Positions 17,334 to 27,112 are shown, counted from the stretch's first letter. The stretch: DNA of 64,000 bases from Rhodospirillales bacterium (GCA_018432935.1 JAHDSF010000018.1:62001-126000); one strand, 5' to 3'. The notes: generated from the sequence alone by a model not told the origin. Numbers and translations are program-made.

Positions 17334-19783
17334 CGTCGCACCGCGTCGCGCAGGAAGGTAGTCGCGGCCTCGGCGGGCAGTGGCCGGCTGAACAGGAAGC
17401 CCTGCATCTCGTCGCAGCCGTAGCTCTTCAGCACCGCGGCCTGCTCCGGCGTCTCGACCCCTTCGGCGATCACCCGGCGGTTCAACGCATGGCCCATGCT
17501 GATGATGGTGCGCACGATCTCGGCGTCGTCGGCATCGGAAACAATGTCCGAAACGAACGAGCGGTCGATCTTGATGACGTCGATCGGGAACCGCTTGAGA
17601 TAGCTCAACGACGAGTATCCGGTGCCGAAGTCGTCGAGGTCGATCTCGATCCCCATCTCGTGGATGGCGCCCAGAGTCTGCACCACATGGGGCGAATCCG
17701 ACATCAGCATCGATTCGGTGATCTCGACCGCGATCGCCTCCGGACCCGCCCCGGTCTCCTTCAGCGCGTTCTCCAGGATCCGGACGAAATCCCGTTCTCG
17801 CAGCTGACGCGCCGAAAGGTTGACGGCAACGCAGATGCCGGGGACGCCGAGCTCCTCCCATTTCCGGTTCTGCAGGCAAGCTTGGTGCAGCGCCCAGGCC
17901 CCGACCTCGACCACCAGTCCGGTTTCCTCGAGCACGGGGATGAAGCGCTCGGCCGAAACCCCGCCGAGATCGCGATTGGACCACCGCATCAGCGCCTCGA
18001 CTCCGGTTACCCGGCCGGTGTGAAGCGAGAGCTTGGGTTGATAGTGCAACGACAGCTCGCCCCGGTTGAGAGCCTGCTGAAGGCCGTTCTTGAGGGCCAG
18101 TCTCTCGTGCACCCGGGCGTTGAGATCGGCGGTGTAGAACTGGTAGTTGGCCTTGCCCTGCTCCTTGGCCCGATACATGGCGGCATCGGCATTGCGCAGC
18201 AGGTTGCCCACGGTGTCCCCGTCATCGGGGAAGGTGGCGATGCCGATGCTGCCCGAAAGAAAAGACTCCTGGCCCCGTAGCAGGAACGGTTTGGACAGGA
18301 CCTCGAGAACCCGGTCAGCGACGATCGGCGCGTGCCTCGGGTGATCGAGGTTCGACATCAGGATCGTGAACTCGTCGCCGCCCAGCCTGGCGACGGTGTC
18401 GCCGGCCCGGATGCACGAGGTAAGCCGCCGCGAGGCCTCCTGGAGGAGCTGGTCACCGACGTCGTGGCCGAAGGTGTCGTTGACCAGTTTGAAGCCGTCG
18501 AGATCGATCACCAGCAGCGCCGCCTTTGAGCCGTCGCGCTTGGCGGCCGTGATGGCGGACTTGATGCGCTCGAGGAGCAGCGTGCGGTTGGGCAGCCCGG
18601 TCAGAACATCGTAATTCGCCTGATAGCGCAGCCTCTCCTCGTCGCGCTTGCGCTGCGTGATGTCGGTCATCACGGCGGCGTACTCGATGACGTGTCCCGC
18701 ACCGTCCTTGATGGCCGAAAGGGCGACCCGCTCGGCGAACTCGGTGCCGTCCTTGCGACGGCACCACATCTCGCCTTCCCACGCGTCATGCGCGGCGATG
18801 CCGCGCCACATCCGCGACAGCAGTTTCTCGTCGCGCTCGATCACCTCGAGGAAGAGCGGCCGCCGCCCGACGATCTCGTCCGTCTGGTAGCCGGTAATCT
18901 TCGTGTAGGCGGGATTGACCGCTTGCACGCAGAACGACGAATCCGTCACCAGCACCGCCTCTTCGAGGTTCCTGAAGATGCTCTCGGCAAAGCCGGAATC
19001 GCCGAGCTGGGACTTGCGGCGATGCGTGTCTGGTTCGCTCGCCTCGGCGGCGGTCTGCGGATGAATGACGACGACCGACCAGTCGCCCTGGTTGCGCGGC
19101 AGAGTGGTCATGGTCAGGGCCACCGGCAGCGGCTCCCCGCTGCGCACGCGGACTGCCAAGCCGCCGATCCCTTCCATCACCCTGGTGCCAGGACGCGCAA
19201 GCGCCGCCCCGAGACGGTCCGGCGCGTCGAACAGCGCGATCAGGGGCCGCCCCACGACCTCGGCAGCGGGCGCCCCGAACAGCCGCTCAGTGCTGCGGTT
19301 GCAGTTCTGCACATCGCCTTCTCGGTTGACGACGAGCACCGGATCCGGGACCGCATCGATCACGTCCCGCAGGGTCTGTTCTCGTTGATGCTGGATGCGG
19401 GCCGCAGCGACGCGGCCGGTCAGATCGCGGCCATGAACGACCAGCGCATCGGGGTCGCCTTCCAGCGGCCACACCCGAATCTCGACGTCGCGGTCGACGC
19501 CGTCACGCCCGGCCAGCTTCATGGGGAGCGATTCACCCTGCTCCGCCAGATACGACAGCAGATCGAGCGAGATGTCCACGTAGTCGGGGTGGACGAAATC
19601 CACCAGAGGGCGGCCGATGGCAAGGTCGGGCGATGAAAGGCCGAGAAGGCGCGCGCCCCCGGCGTTGACGTACTCGATGCGTCCGCCGCTGCACACGCAC
19701 ATCAGGTCATGGGACGCTTCGATCAGCGCGAGCGGCCACGCAGCAGCACCCTTCAGGACATCGAGAACGGAACGAGACGCCAT
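17318..19783 (-). CDS. PAS-PAS-PAS-GGDEF-EAL cyclic-di-GMP turnover protein
   Basis: 821-aa cytoplasmic signalling protein. PAS domains lie at about residues 15-125, 145-260 and 280-400 (the last followed by a PAC motif ending ITQRKRDEERL). The GGDEF domain (about 405-565) is intact with GGDEF and an upstream RAGD inhibitory site. The EAL domain (about 575-815) keeps EALMRW, NLSARQ, EITES, DDFGTGYSSL, KIDRSF and GVET. Both synthesis and hydrolysis of c-di-GMP therefore look possible. The start at 19783 is supported by GGGAG upstream; the frame is open to 20074 but that extension is non-homologous. It is divergent from the TauE gene across an AT-richer spacer. Confidence 0.93.
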   Translation of the reverse strand: MASRSVLDVLKGAAAWPLALIEASHDLMCVCSGGRIEYVNAGGARLLGLSSPDLAIGRPLVDFVHPDYVDISLDLLSYLAEQGESLPMKLAGRDGVDRDVEIRVWPLEGDPDALVVHGRDLTGRVAAARIQHQREQTLRDVIDAVPDPVLVVNREGDVQNCNRSTERLFGAPAAEVVGRPLIALFDAPDRLGAALARPGTRVMEGIGGLAVRVRSGEPLPVALTMTTLPRNQGDWSVVVIHPQTAAEASEPDTHRRKSQLGDSGFAESIFRNLEEAVLVTDSSFCVQAVNPAYTKITGYQTDEIVGRRPLFLEVIERDEKLLSRMWRGIAAHDAWEGEMWCRRKDGTEFAERVALSAIKDGAGHVIEYAAVMTDITQRKRDEERLRYQANYDVLTGLPNRTLLLERIKSAITAAKRDGSKAALLVIDLDGFKLVNDTFGHDVGDQLLQEASRRLTSCIRAGDTVARLGGDEFTILMSNLDHPRHAPIVADRVLEVLSKPFLLRGQESFLSGSIGIATFPDDGDTVGNLLRNADAAMYRAKEQGKANYQFYTADLNARVHERLALKNGLQQALNRGELSLHYQPKLSLHTGRVTGVEALMRWSNRDLGGVSAERFIPVLEETGLVVEVGAWALHQACLQNRKWEELGVPGICVAVNLSARQLRERDFVRILENALKETGAGPEAIAVEITESMLMSDSPHVVQTLGAIHEMGIEIDLDDFGTGYSSLSYLKRFPIDVIKIDRSFVSDIVSDADDAEIVRTIISMGHALNRRVIAEGVETPEQAAVLKSYGCDEMQGFLFSRPLPAEAATTFLRDAVRRQVVW

Positions 19784-20072
19784 GACTGCTCCCAAGGTTG
19801 CGTAAGGTATCACTTCCGATCCCACATTTGTCGAGTGGGAGTTTTCCACCCCGTAGGCTCGACGATCCGACGGTTCTACGACCGTCTTTCCCCTTTCCGA
19901 TGCAATCGATTGACAGTCTGCCGACGGAAAATTAAAAGATTGGAAAGTCAACGTATTAGTAACAAAATTATCGGATGCTTCGGTCAGACGGACGGGATGG
20001 GATTCCCCGCATCCGAGGGGGTGGCGCTTTCCGGGACGGCGTGCGCGCCGGCGTGACATTTCAGGCCTTCGC
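19784..20072. promoter_or_regulatory. Divergent intergenic region between the GGDEF-EAL and TauE genes
   Basis: A 289-bp spacer clearly richer in A and T than its surroundings, as expected for regulatory DNA. On the plus strand TTGACA (19910-19915) is followed after 17 bp by TAAAAG (19933-19938), a plausible promoter for the tauE group that would leave a leader of about 130 bases. I see no clear promoter for the minus-strand gene and no credible coding sequence. Confidence 0.4.
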
Positions 20073-20990
20073 ATGCAGCTTTACCTCCCCATCGCCGAGA
20101 TGTCGGTCAACATCCTGGCGATCCTTGCCCTGGGGGCTGGCGTCGGGGCGCTGTCCGGACTCTTCGGGGTTGGGGGCGGCTTCCTGATGACGCCGTTGCT
20201 GATGTTCATGGGCATCCCGCCTGCGGTTGCGGTCGCCACCGAGGCCAACCAGATCGTCGCCTCCTCGGTTTCGGGGGTGCTTGCGCACTGGCGGCGCGGC
20301 AACGTCGATGTCCGCATGGGCGTAGCCCTGCTGGTGGGCGGCGTCGCGGGCTCCTCGTGCGGGGTCTGGCTGTTCACCGCGCTGCGCGCGTTGGGGCAGG
20401 TCGATCTCCTCATCAAGTTGTCGTACGTCGTCTTTCTCGGCGTCATCGGCTCGCTGATGTTGGTCGAGAGCATACGGGCGCTGTTGAAAAGACGCCGCAT
20501 GGTGACCCAGCGCCAGCACGTCCATACCTGGGTGCATGGACTGCCCTTGAAGGTCCGCTTCCGGCGTTCCCGGCTCTACATCAGCGTCATCCCGCCGATC
20601 GTGGTCGGCTTCGTGGTCGGCGTCCTGTCGGCGATCATGGGTGTCGGCGGCGGCTTCATCATGGTCCCGGCGATGATCTACATCCTGGGCATGCCGACTG
20701 CGGTGGTCGTCGGCACCTCGCTGTTCCAGATCATCTTCGTCACCGCCAACGTCACCGTGCTACAGGCAATCACCAACTACAGCGTCGACGTCCTGCTGGC
20801 ACTGCTGCTGCTGGGCGGCGGCGTGATGGGAGCGCAGATCGGAGCCCGGCTCGGCAGCCGGCTGCGCGGCGAGCAGCTGCGCGGACTGCTTGCCCTGCTC
20901 GTCCTCATGGTCTGCATGAAGCTGGCCTACGACCTCCTGGCCCAGCCGGTCGACCTCTATTCGCTCTCCGACACCGGCGGCCATCCATGA
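20073..20990 (+). CDS. TauE/SafE family membrane permease (putative sulfite or anion exporter)
   Basis: 305-aa integral membrane protein, about eight TM segments in two repeats. Each repeat carries the glycine-rich family pattern: ALSGLFGVGGGFLMTPLL near residue 28 and SAIMGVGGGFIMVPAMIYIL near 185. The family is linked to export of sulfite or other organosulfur-derived anions, but substrates are mostly unproven. A central cytoplasmic loop is basic (LLKRRRMVTQRQ). The last codons overlap the next gene (ATGA), so it is translationally coupled to the TIGR02186 protein. Confidence 0.9.
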   Translation: MQLYLPIAEMSVNILAILALGAGVGALSGLFGVGGGFLMTPLLMFMGIPPAVAVATEANQIVASSVSGVLAHWRRGNVDVRMGVALLVGGVAGSSCGVWLFTALRALGQVDLLIKLSYVVFLGVIGSLMLVESIRALLKRRRMVTQRQHVHTWVHGLPLKVRFRRSRLYISVIPPIVVGFVVGVLSAIMGVGGGFIMVPAMIYILGMPTAVVVGTSLFQIIFVTANVTVLQAITNYSVDVLLALLLLGGGVMGAQIGARLGSRLRGEQLRGLLALLVLMVCMKLAYDLLAQPVDLYSLSDTGGHP

Positions 20991-21730
20991 GACGCCTCCT
21001 GCTCGCCCTGCTCTGCCTGCCTCTGCTGACCGCCGTCGATGCCAGGGCGCAGGGCGTGGTCGCCGACATCTCGGAGAGCGTGGTGTCGATCACCACCGGC
21101 TTCCAGGGTACCGACCTCCTGCTGTTCGGCGCCATCGAACCGGAGACCGACGTGGTCGTGGTCGTCGAGGGCCCGCCCGAGATCGCCACCGTGCGGCGCA
21201 AGGAGAGGATCGGCGGCATCTGGATGAACGCCGACGAGATGTCGTTTCGGGAAGTCCCCACCTTCTATGCCGTGCTCAGCAACCGGCCGCTAAAGGAGTT
21301 CGTCAGCGAGCCGGCGCAGATCGTCTACAACATCGGCTTCGAGGGCGTTCCTCTGCGTCCGCTCAGAGAGGAGGGACGCGACCGTGCCGTGGTCCAGGCA
21401 TTCCGCGAGGCTCTTGTCCGCGGCAAGATGGCCCGCGACCTTTACCGCGCTAACGAGAACGCCGTCTCGATCATGTGGGGACGGCTGTTCCGCACCGATC
21501 TTCGAATCCCGGTCAATGCGCCGACCGGCACCTACTGGGTGCGCATCTTCCTGTTCCGCAACGGCAACATCATCGGCGCCCAGACTTCGGCCTTGGGCGT
21601 CGGCAAGGTCGGCATCACCGCAGCCATCTACGATCTCGCCCACCGCCACGCCTTCGCCTACGGCGTCCTTGCGGTCTTCGTCGCCGTGATGGCAGGATGG
21701 GGCGCAAGCTTGGCCTTCAGGAAGCATTGA
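20987..21730 (+). CDS. TIGR02186 family membrane-anchored periplasmic protein
   Basis: 247 aa. A signal peptide (about 1-22, LLLALLCLPLLTAVDARA), a beta-rich periplasmic domain (QGTDLLLFGAIEPETDVVVVVEGP; later LRIPVNAPTGTYWVRIFLF) and one C-terminal TM (about 222-242). This matches an uncharacterised alphaproteobacterial family that I associate with a position directly after TauE. The ATG overlaps the tauE stop by 4 bp. Function unknown; coupling implies it works with the permease in the envelope. Confidence 0.8.
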   Translation: MRRLLLALLCLPLLTAVDARAQGVVADISESVVSITTGFQGTDLLLFGAIEPETDVVVVVEGPPEIATVRRKERIGGIWMNADEMSFREVPTFYAVLSNRPLKEFVSEPAQIVYNIGFEGVPLRPLREEGRDRAVVQAFREALVRGKMARDLYRANENAVSIMWGRLFRTDLRIPVNAPTGTYWVRIFLFRNGNIIGAQTSALGVGKVGITAAIYDLAHRHAFAYGVLAVFVAVMAGWGASLAFRKH

Positions 21731-21731
21731 C

Positions 21732-22244
21732 ATGGCCGCGGACACGGACGGCGCGACCGGCGCTGCCTTCGATCACGAGGAGTTCCACACCTATCTTTGC
21801 GTGGTGGACCAATCGGAAGAGCTCCACCAGGCGCTGCGCTACGCCTGCAATCGGGCCAAGGCGACCGGCGGCCGGATTGCGCTCCTGTACGTGATCGAAC
21901 CGGCGGAGTTCAATCACTGGATGGCGGTCGGCGACCTGATGCGGCACGAGCGCCGCCAGGAGGCGGAGGAGATGCTGCAGGTGGTGGCGCGCACCGTGCA
22001 GCAGAGAACCAGCTCGGTGCCCGTCATCTACATCCGCGAAGGCGACGTGCTGAGCGAGCTGCTCAACCTGCTCAAGGACAGGGACGCCGCCATTTCGGTG
22101 CTCGTTCTGGGCGCCAACACGGGCAGCACCGGTCCCGGTCCTCTGGTCTCGCAGCTCACCCAGAAGATGGCCGGACGGATCCACATTCCGGTCACCATCG
22201 TCCCCGGCAACATGACCGACGACGAGATCGACGCTATCACCTGA
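21732..22244 (+). CDS. Universal stress protein (UspA family)
   Basis: 170-aa cytoplasmic protein with a single Usp fold: first strand TYLCVVDQSEELHQALRYAC, helix, then IALLYVIEP, and the nucleotide-binding pattern VLVLGANTGSTGPGPLVSQL near the C-terminus, followed by IPVTIVPG. It starts one base after the TIGR02186 stop, so it is the third gene of the tauE group. The G-x2-G-x(9)-G style loop suggests it may bind ATP. It ends 8 bp before rpe, tail-to-tail. Confidence 0.88.
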   Translation: MAADTDGATGAAFDHEEFHTYLCVVDQSEELHQALRYACNRAKATGGRIALLYVIEPAEFNHWMAVGDLMRHERRQEAEEMLQVVARTVQQRTSSVPVIYIREGDVLSELLNLLKDRDAAISVLVLGANTGSTGPGPLVSQLTQKMAGRIHIPVTIVPGNMTDDEIDAIT

Positions 22245-22252
22245 CGGCGCCC

Positions 22253-22912
22253 TCAGGCGGCTTCGGCCGCCTCGCGGATCGCCTTGATGTTGGCGGCGTA
22301 GTCCCCCTTGAAGACCGCGGTGCCGGCGACGAAGACATTGGCGCCGGCGCGGGCGGCAAGCTTTGCGGTTTCGGGATCGATGCCGCCGTCGACTTCAAGG
22401 TCGATCGCCCGCTCGCCGATCATGCGGGCGACGTGGGCGATCTTGTCGAGCTGCGAAGCGAGGAAGGCCTGCCCGCCGAACCCCGGGTTGACGGTCATTA
22501 CCAGCACCAGATCGACGGCGTCGATCACGTACTCCAACACCGCTTCCGGCGTCGCCGGGTTGAGCGCGACCCCGGCCTTCTTGCCGAGGTCGCGGATCGC
22601 ATGCAGGGCGCGGTCGAGGTGCACCTCCGCCTCGGGGTGGACGGTGATGATGTCGCTGCCCGCCTTGGCGAAATCGGCCGCGAATGTCTGCGCGTTCGTG
22701 ATCATCAGGTGGGTGTCGAAGGGCTTCCCGGTATGGGGACGAAGCGCCTTCACCACCGGCGGCCCGAAGGTGATGTTCGGCGTGAAGTGGCCGTCCATGA
22801 CGTCGAGGTGGACGTAATCGCACCCGGCCGCCGCGACCGCCCTCACCTCCTCGCCGAGGCGCGAGAAGTCGGAAGCGAGGACGGACGGCGATATCTTGAC
22901 CGGCCGCTTCAT
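22253..22912 (-). CDS. rpe: Ribulose-phosphate 3-epimerase
   Basis: 219-aa TIM-barrel enzyme interconverting D-ribulose 5-phosphate and D-xylulose 5-phosphate in the pentose phosphate and Calvin pathways. Motifs: [16 protein letters not shown] at the N-terminus, [17 protein letters not shown] (metal-binding His/Asp), [14 protein letters not shown] and LEVDGGI. Length is normal. It is separated from fba by 4 bp and follows it in one operon. The last codons form a GC hairpin with a UUCG loop at 22255-22272. Confidence 0.96.
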   Translation of the reverse strand: MKRPVKISPSVLASDFSRLGEEVRAVAAAGCDYVHLDVMDGHFTPNITFGPPVVKALRPHTGKPFDTHLMITNAQTFAADFAKAGSDIITVHPEAEVHLDRALHAIRDLGKKAGVALNPATPEAVLEYVIDAVDLVLVMTVNPGFGGQAFLASQLDKIAHVARMIGERAIDLEVDGGIDPETAKLAARAGANVFVAGTAVFKGDYAANIKAIREAAEAA

Positions 22913-22916
22913 GCTG

Positions 22917-23981
22917 TCACCGGGTCTTGGGGTCGAGCTCGCCCGACCGGTAGCGCGAGGCCATCTCGGCGAGTGGGATCGGCTTCAGCTTCGAGGCGTT
23001 GCCGGCGGTCCCGAACTGCTGGTAACGCTCCTCGCACACCTTCTGCATCTCGGCCATCGCGGGCTTCATGTACGAGCGCGGGTCGAATTCGGCGCGCTTG
23101 GTGGCGAACACCTTGCGGATGGCGGCGGTGATGGCAAGCCGGTTGTCGGTGTCGATGTTGACCTTGCGCACCCCGTACTTGATGCCGGTCTGGATTTCGC
23201 TGACCGGCACTCCGTAAGTCTCGGGAATCTCGCCGCCGTGCTCATTGATGATGTCGATCAGGTGTTTCGGCACCGACGACGAGCCGTGCATGACAAGGTG
23301 GGTGTTCGGCAGCTTGGCGTGGATCTTCTTGATGACGTTGATCGCCAGTACGTCCCCGGTCGGTGGCCGGCTGAACTTGTAGGCGCCATGCGAGGTGCCG
23401 ACGGCGACCGCCAGGGCATCGACCTTGGTGCGGGCGACGAAATCGGCCGCCTGGTCCGGGTCGGTCAGGAGCTGCTCGCGCGACAGCGTGCCTTCGAAGC
23501 CGTGCCCGTCTTCCTTGTCGCCCCTGCCGGACTCCAGCGACCCCAGGCATCCCAGCTCGCCTTCCACCGATACGCCGACCATGTGCGCCATCTCGGCAAC
23601 CCTGCCGGTGACTTGCACGTTGTAATCGAAGCTGGAAGGCGTCTTGCCGTCGGCCGCCAGCGAACCGTCCATCATGACGGACGAGAAACCGTAGGTGATC
23701 GCGGACAGGCAGGTCTCGGGCCCGTTGCCATGATCCTGGTGCATGCAGACCGGGATGTGGGGATAGAGCTCGATCGCCGCCTTGATGAGATGGGAAAGCA
23801 CGATGTCGTTGGCGTACTTGCGGGCGCCACGGCTGGCCTGCAGGATCACCGGAGAGTCCGTCCGGTCGGCCGCCGCCATCACCGACAACATCTGCTCCAT
23901 GTTGTTGATGTTGAAAGCGGGCACGCCATAACCGTGTTCCGCGGCGTGATCGAGCAGCTGCCTCAACGATACCAAAGCCAT
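22917..23981 (-). CDS. fba: Class II fructose-bisphosphate aldolase, Calvin-cycle subtype
   Basis: 354-aa zinc-dependent aldolase cleaving or forming fructose 1,6-bisphosphate (and sedoheptulose bisphosphate in the Calvin cycle). Metal and active-site regions are visible: [53 protein letters not shown] and NIDTDNRLA. The DKEDGH insert and overall layout match the CbbA/long class II B subtype. The start ATG has a strong GAGGAGG site six bases upstream. It is the first gene of an fba-rpe operon. No RuBisCO gene is in the window, so carbon fixation is not established. Confidence 0.95.
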   Translation of the reverse strand: MALVSLRQLLDHAAEHGYGVPAFNINNMEQMLSVMAAADRTDSPVILQASRGARKYANDIVLSHLIKAAIELYPHIPVCMHQDHGNGPETCLSAITYGFSSVMMDGSLAADGKTPSSFDYNVQVTGRVAEMAHMVGVSVEGELGCLGSLESGRGDKEDGHGFEGTLSREQLLTDPDQAADFVARTKVDALAVAVGTSHGAYKFSRPPTGDVLAINVIKKIHAKLPNTHLVMHGSSSVPKHLIDIINEHGGEIPETYGVPVSEIQTGIKYGVRKVNIDTDNRLAITAAIRKVFATKRAEFDPRSYMKPAMAEMQKVCEERYQQFGTAGNASKLKPIPLAEMASRYRSGELDPKTR

Positions 23982-24409
23982 GTCATGCCTCCTCGCCGGC
24001 TATTGCTGCGCTCAAATGCTGCATATGGGTCTGGGCAGGAGTTCTAGCGGTTCCCCCGCCCGGTGGCAATGCGGCCCTGCAGCCGGCCCCGCGCCAGCCT
24101 CACTCTGCACGCGCCTTGCCGGGCTCGCCCCACCCCGCGTCGAGACCATCGCCCTGTGACGGCGCCGGCCGATCCCGAAGCTCTTGCGGCCGCCGGTGCG
24201 TCAAGCGACAATGGCGGCAAGGAGATTCGGGTGACTGGCGAGACGCTCAGCAACAACGATCCCCTGGTCGACCGGTTGCGGCCGGTCGCGCATGTGCGTA
24301 TTCACCTCCATACGATCATACGGGCAGCGAGCGGCTCCCGGCGGATCCGGCGGCAAGCGGATCCCGCGACCTGTTTCCGAACCGCCCACCTCACCAACCC
24401 GGAGTACCC
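23982..24409. other. 428-bp spacer between fba and the acyl-CoA synthetase/GNAT gene
   Basis: This spacer separates two divergent genes and must hold both promoters. It contains the fba ribosome-binding site and the GGAG site at 24401-24404 for the plus-strand gene. Frames open through it on the plus strand encode Arg/Pro-rich residues with no family look. I see no tRNA, hairpin terminator or clear -35/-10 pair. Confidence 0.4.
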
Positions 24410-27112
24410 ATGCCCAGCGTGAATCTGGAAAAGCTCTTCAAGCCGCAGTCGGTGGCCGTGGTCGGGGCGACCAATCGCGAGGGGGCGGTCGGCCGGGTCA
24501 TCATGCGCAATCTGTTGAGCAGCGGGTTCGAGGGCCCGATCATGCCGGTCAACCCGAAGCGCGCCTCGGTGGCCGGAGTGCTCTGCTATCCCAGCATCGC
24601 CGCGCTGCCGCTGGTCCCGGACCTGGCGGTCGTGTGCACGCCCGCGTCGACCGTCCCCGAACTGATCCGCCAGCTCGGCGAGCGCGGCACGCGGGCGGCG
24701 GTGGTGGTGACTTCCGGCATGAAGGCGACGCTAGGCCCCGATGGCCGCAGCCTCCAGGAAGCGATGCTCGAGCAGGCCCGCGCCAGCGGCATGCGCATCC
24801 TCGGCCCCAACTGCCTGGGCGTCATCGTCCCCCACATGGGTCTCAATGCCAGCTTCTCGCATCTGCCAGCCCTGGTGGGGCGGATCGCTTTCGTCTCGCA
24901 GTCGGGCGCCCTGTGCACGGCGGTGCTCGACTGGGCTCGGGCCAACGGCATCGGCTTCTCCCATTTCGTATCGCTGGGCGATGCCGTCGACATCGACTTC
25001 GGCGGCGTCATCGACTACCTGGGCAGCGATCCGGCTACGCGGGCGATCCTGCTCTACATCGAATCGATCCGGGAACGACGCAACTTCATGTCCGCGGCCC
25101 GTGCAGCAGCGCGCAACAAGCCGATCCTGGTGCTGAAATCGGGCCGCTTTGCCGAGGGCGCGCAGGCCGCGGCCACCCACACGGGGGCGCTGGCGGGTTC
25201 TGACGAAGTCTATGATTCGGCGATCCGGCGCGCCGGCATGCTGCGCGTGTTCCGTATCAGCGAGCTGTTCGCCGCAGTGGAAACGCTGGCGCGCGCCGAG
25301 CCCCTCAAGGGCGATCGGTTGGCGATCATGACCAACGGCGGCGGCATCGGCGTTCTGGCCGTGGACGATCTCGCCGAACGCGGCGGGCAGCTTGCCGAGC
25401 TGTCCAAGGAAACGATCGCCAAACTGGACCAGATCCTCCCTCCCACCTGGTCGCGCAGCAACCCGGTCGACATCAGCGGCGACGCGCGCGGCGAGCGCTA
25501 TACCAGGACCCTCGAGGTGCTCGGCAATGCGCCCGAGGTCGGCGCCGTCCTCGTCATGCATGCGCCGACCGCGACCGCCTCGAGCACGGAAGCTGCCCAG
25601 GCGGTCATCGCGGCCGCCAGGACCTCGCCCACAGACGTGCTGACCTGCTGGGTCGGCGAAGAGGCCGTGGCCCCGGCGAAGCGCATGTTCCGCGAGGCCG
25701 GCATTCCCACCTTCGAGACCCCGACCCGAGCGGTCTGGGCGTTCATGCATCTGGTCGACTACCAGCGCAACCAGGACCTGCTGATCGAGACCCCCTCAGA
25801 CGTCTCCAGCGCCATCGCGCCGCACCGCGAGAAAGCGCAGGCGATCTTCGACCGCGTGCTCGCCGAGGGCCGCCATCTCCTCGACGAGGCGGACGCCAAG
25901 GACGTCATCTCGGCCTACGGCATCCCGGTGGTCCAGACGAAGGTCGCCGGTACGCCCGAGGAGGCGGCGGAACTGGCCGCCGAGATGGGCTTCCCGGTGG
26001 CGCTCAAGATCCTGTCGCACGACATTACCCACAAGTCGGACGTCGGCGGGGTTCGCCTCGATCTCGAAAGCGCCGACGCGGTGCGCCGGGCCGCCGAGAA
26101 GATCCAAGCCACCATGCGCGACCACCATCCGGAGGCCCGGATCGAGGGCTTCACGGTGCAGCAGATGGGATCGCGCCCGGGAGCCCACGAGGTGATCGTC
26201 GGCGTCACCACCGACCCTATCTTCGGTCCGGTCATCATGTTCGGTCAGGGCGGCACCGCCGTAGAGGTGGTCGCCGACCGCTCGGTGGCGCTGCCTCCGC
26301 TCAACATGAGCCTGGCCAAGGACCTGATCCGGCGCACCCGGATCTACAAGCTGCTGCAGGGCTACCGCGGACGCCATCCGGCCGATCTCGATGCGCTCTG
26401 CCTGGTGCTGATCCGGGTCTCGCAGATGATCATCGACCTGCCCGATATGGTCGAGCTGGACATCAATCCGTTGTTCGTCGACCACGACGGGGTGCTGGCG
26501 GTCGATGCGCGGATCCGCGTCAGGAAGTATCACGACACCGGCACGCCGCGGCTGGCCATCCGGCCGTACCCGCGCGAACTCGAGGAAGAGTTCACCCTGC
26601 GCAGCGGCCGCCCCGTCCTGCTGCGGCCAATCCGCCCCGAGGACGAACCCGCCCACCACGAGTTCATCTCCAAGCTCACCCCCGAGGACATCCGGTTCCG
26701 CTTCTTCGGCCTGGTCAAGGAGCTGCCGCACTCCGAAATGGCGCGTCTGACCCAGCTCGACTACGACCGCCAAATGGCCTTCATCGCCACCGCACCCCGC
26801 CTTGAGGGCGAGGGGCGCGAGACCCTGGGGGTGGTGCGAACCGCTACCGATCCCAGCAACGAGCGGGCCGAGTTCGCCATCGTCGTGCGTTCCGACCTCA
26901 AGGACCAGCGCCTCGGCTGGAAGCTGCTCGACAAGATGATCCGCTACTGCCGCAGCCGTGGTACCCGGTTCATGGTCGGCCAGGTACTGCTGGAGAACCG
27001 CCGCATGCTCAACCTCGCCGAGCAGCTCGGATTCAAGCGGAAAAACCTGGTCGACGAGGGCGTGGCCGAGGTCACGCTCGCGCTCACCGACAAGGCCAAG
27101 GCGGCCGAATAG
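24410..27112 (+). CDS. NDP-forming acyl-CoA synthetase-like/GNAT fusion (Pat-type protein lysine acyltransferase)
   Basis: 900 aa. The N-terminal CoA-binding Rossmann domain (SVAVVGATNREGAVG) and succinyl-CoA-ligase-like domains (THTGALAGSDEVYD near residue 255) precede an ATP-grasp domain at about 490-700 (PVALKILSHDITHKSDVGGV). The C-terminal GNAT domain is at about 730-890 (LLRPIRPEDEPAHHEF; acetyl-CoA loop QRLGWKLL). This is the layout of Salmonella and Rhodopseudomonas Pat, which acetylate acetyl-CoA synthetase and other enzymes. A true ADP-forming synthetase activity cannot be excluded. The ATG at 24410 follows GGAG by five bases; the frame extends upstream without homology. It ends 11 bp from the convergent phosphoesterase gene. 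Confidence 0.88.
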   Translation: MPSVNLEKLFKPQSVAVVGATNREGAVGRVIMRNLLSSGFEGPIMPVNPKRASVAGVLCYPSIAALPLVPDLAVVCTPASTVPELIRQLGERGTRAAVVVTSGMKATLGPDGRSLQEAMLEQARASGMRILGPNCLGVIVPHMGLNASFSHLPALVGRIAFVSQSGALCTAVLDWARANGIGFSHFVSLGDAVDIDFGGVIDYLGSDPATRAILLYIESIRERRNFMSAARAAARNKPILVLKSGRFAEGAQAAATHTGALAGSDEVYDSAIRRAGMLRVFRISELFAAVETLARAEPLKGDRLAIMTNGGGIGVLAVDDLAERGGQLAELSKETIAKLDQILPPTWSRSNPVDISGDARGERYTRTLEVLGNAPEVGAVLVMHAPTATASSTEAAQAVIAAARTSPTDVLTCWVGEEAVAPAKRMFREAGIPTFETPTRAVWAFMHLVDYQRNQDLLIETPSDVSSAIAPHREKAQAIFDRVLAEGRHLLDEADAKDVISAYGIPVVQTKVAGTPEEAAELAAEMGFPVALKILSHDITHKSDVGGVRLDLESADAVRRAAEKIQATMRDHHPEARIEGFTVQQMGSRPGAHEVIVGVTTDPIFGPVIMFGQGGTAVEVVADRSVALPPLNMSLAKDLIRRTRIYKLLQGYRGRHPADLDALCLVLIRVSQMIIDLPDMVELDINPLFVDHDGVLAVDARIRVRKYHDTGTPRLAIRPYPRELEEEFTLRSGRPVLLRPIRPEDEPAHHEFISKLTPEDIRFRFFGLVKELPHSEMARLTQLDYDRQMAFIATAPRLEGEGRETLGVVRTATDPSNERAEFAIVVRSDLKDQRLGWKLLDKMIRYCRSRGTRFMVGQVLLENRRMLNLAEQLGFKRKNLVDEGVAEVTLALTDKAKAAE

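Noticed and set aside
24063..24422. 119-codon plus-strand frame in the fba upstream spacer
   Set aside because: Arg/Pro-rich, no ribosome-binding site, and it runs into the start of the real downstream gene in another frame.
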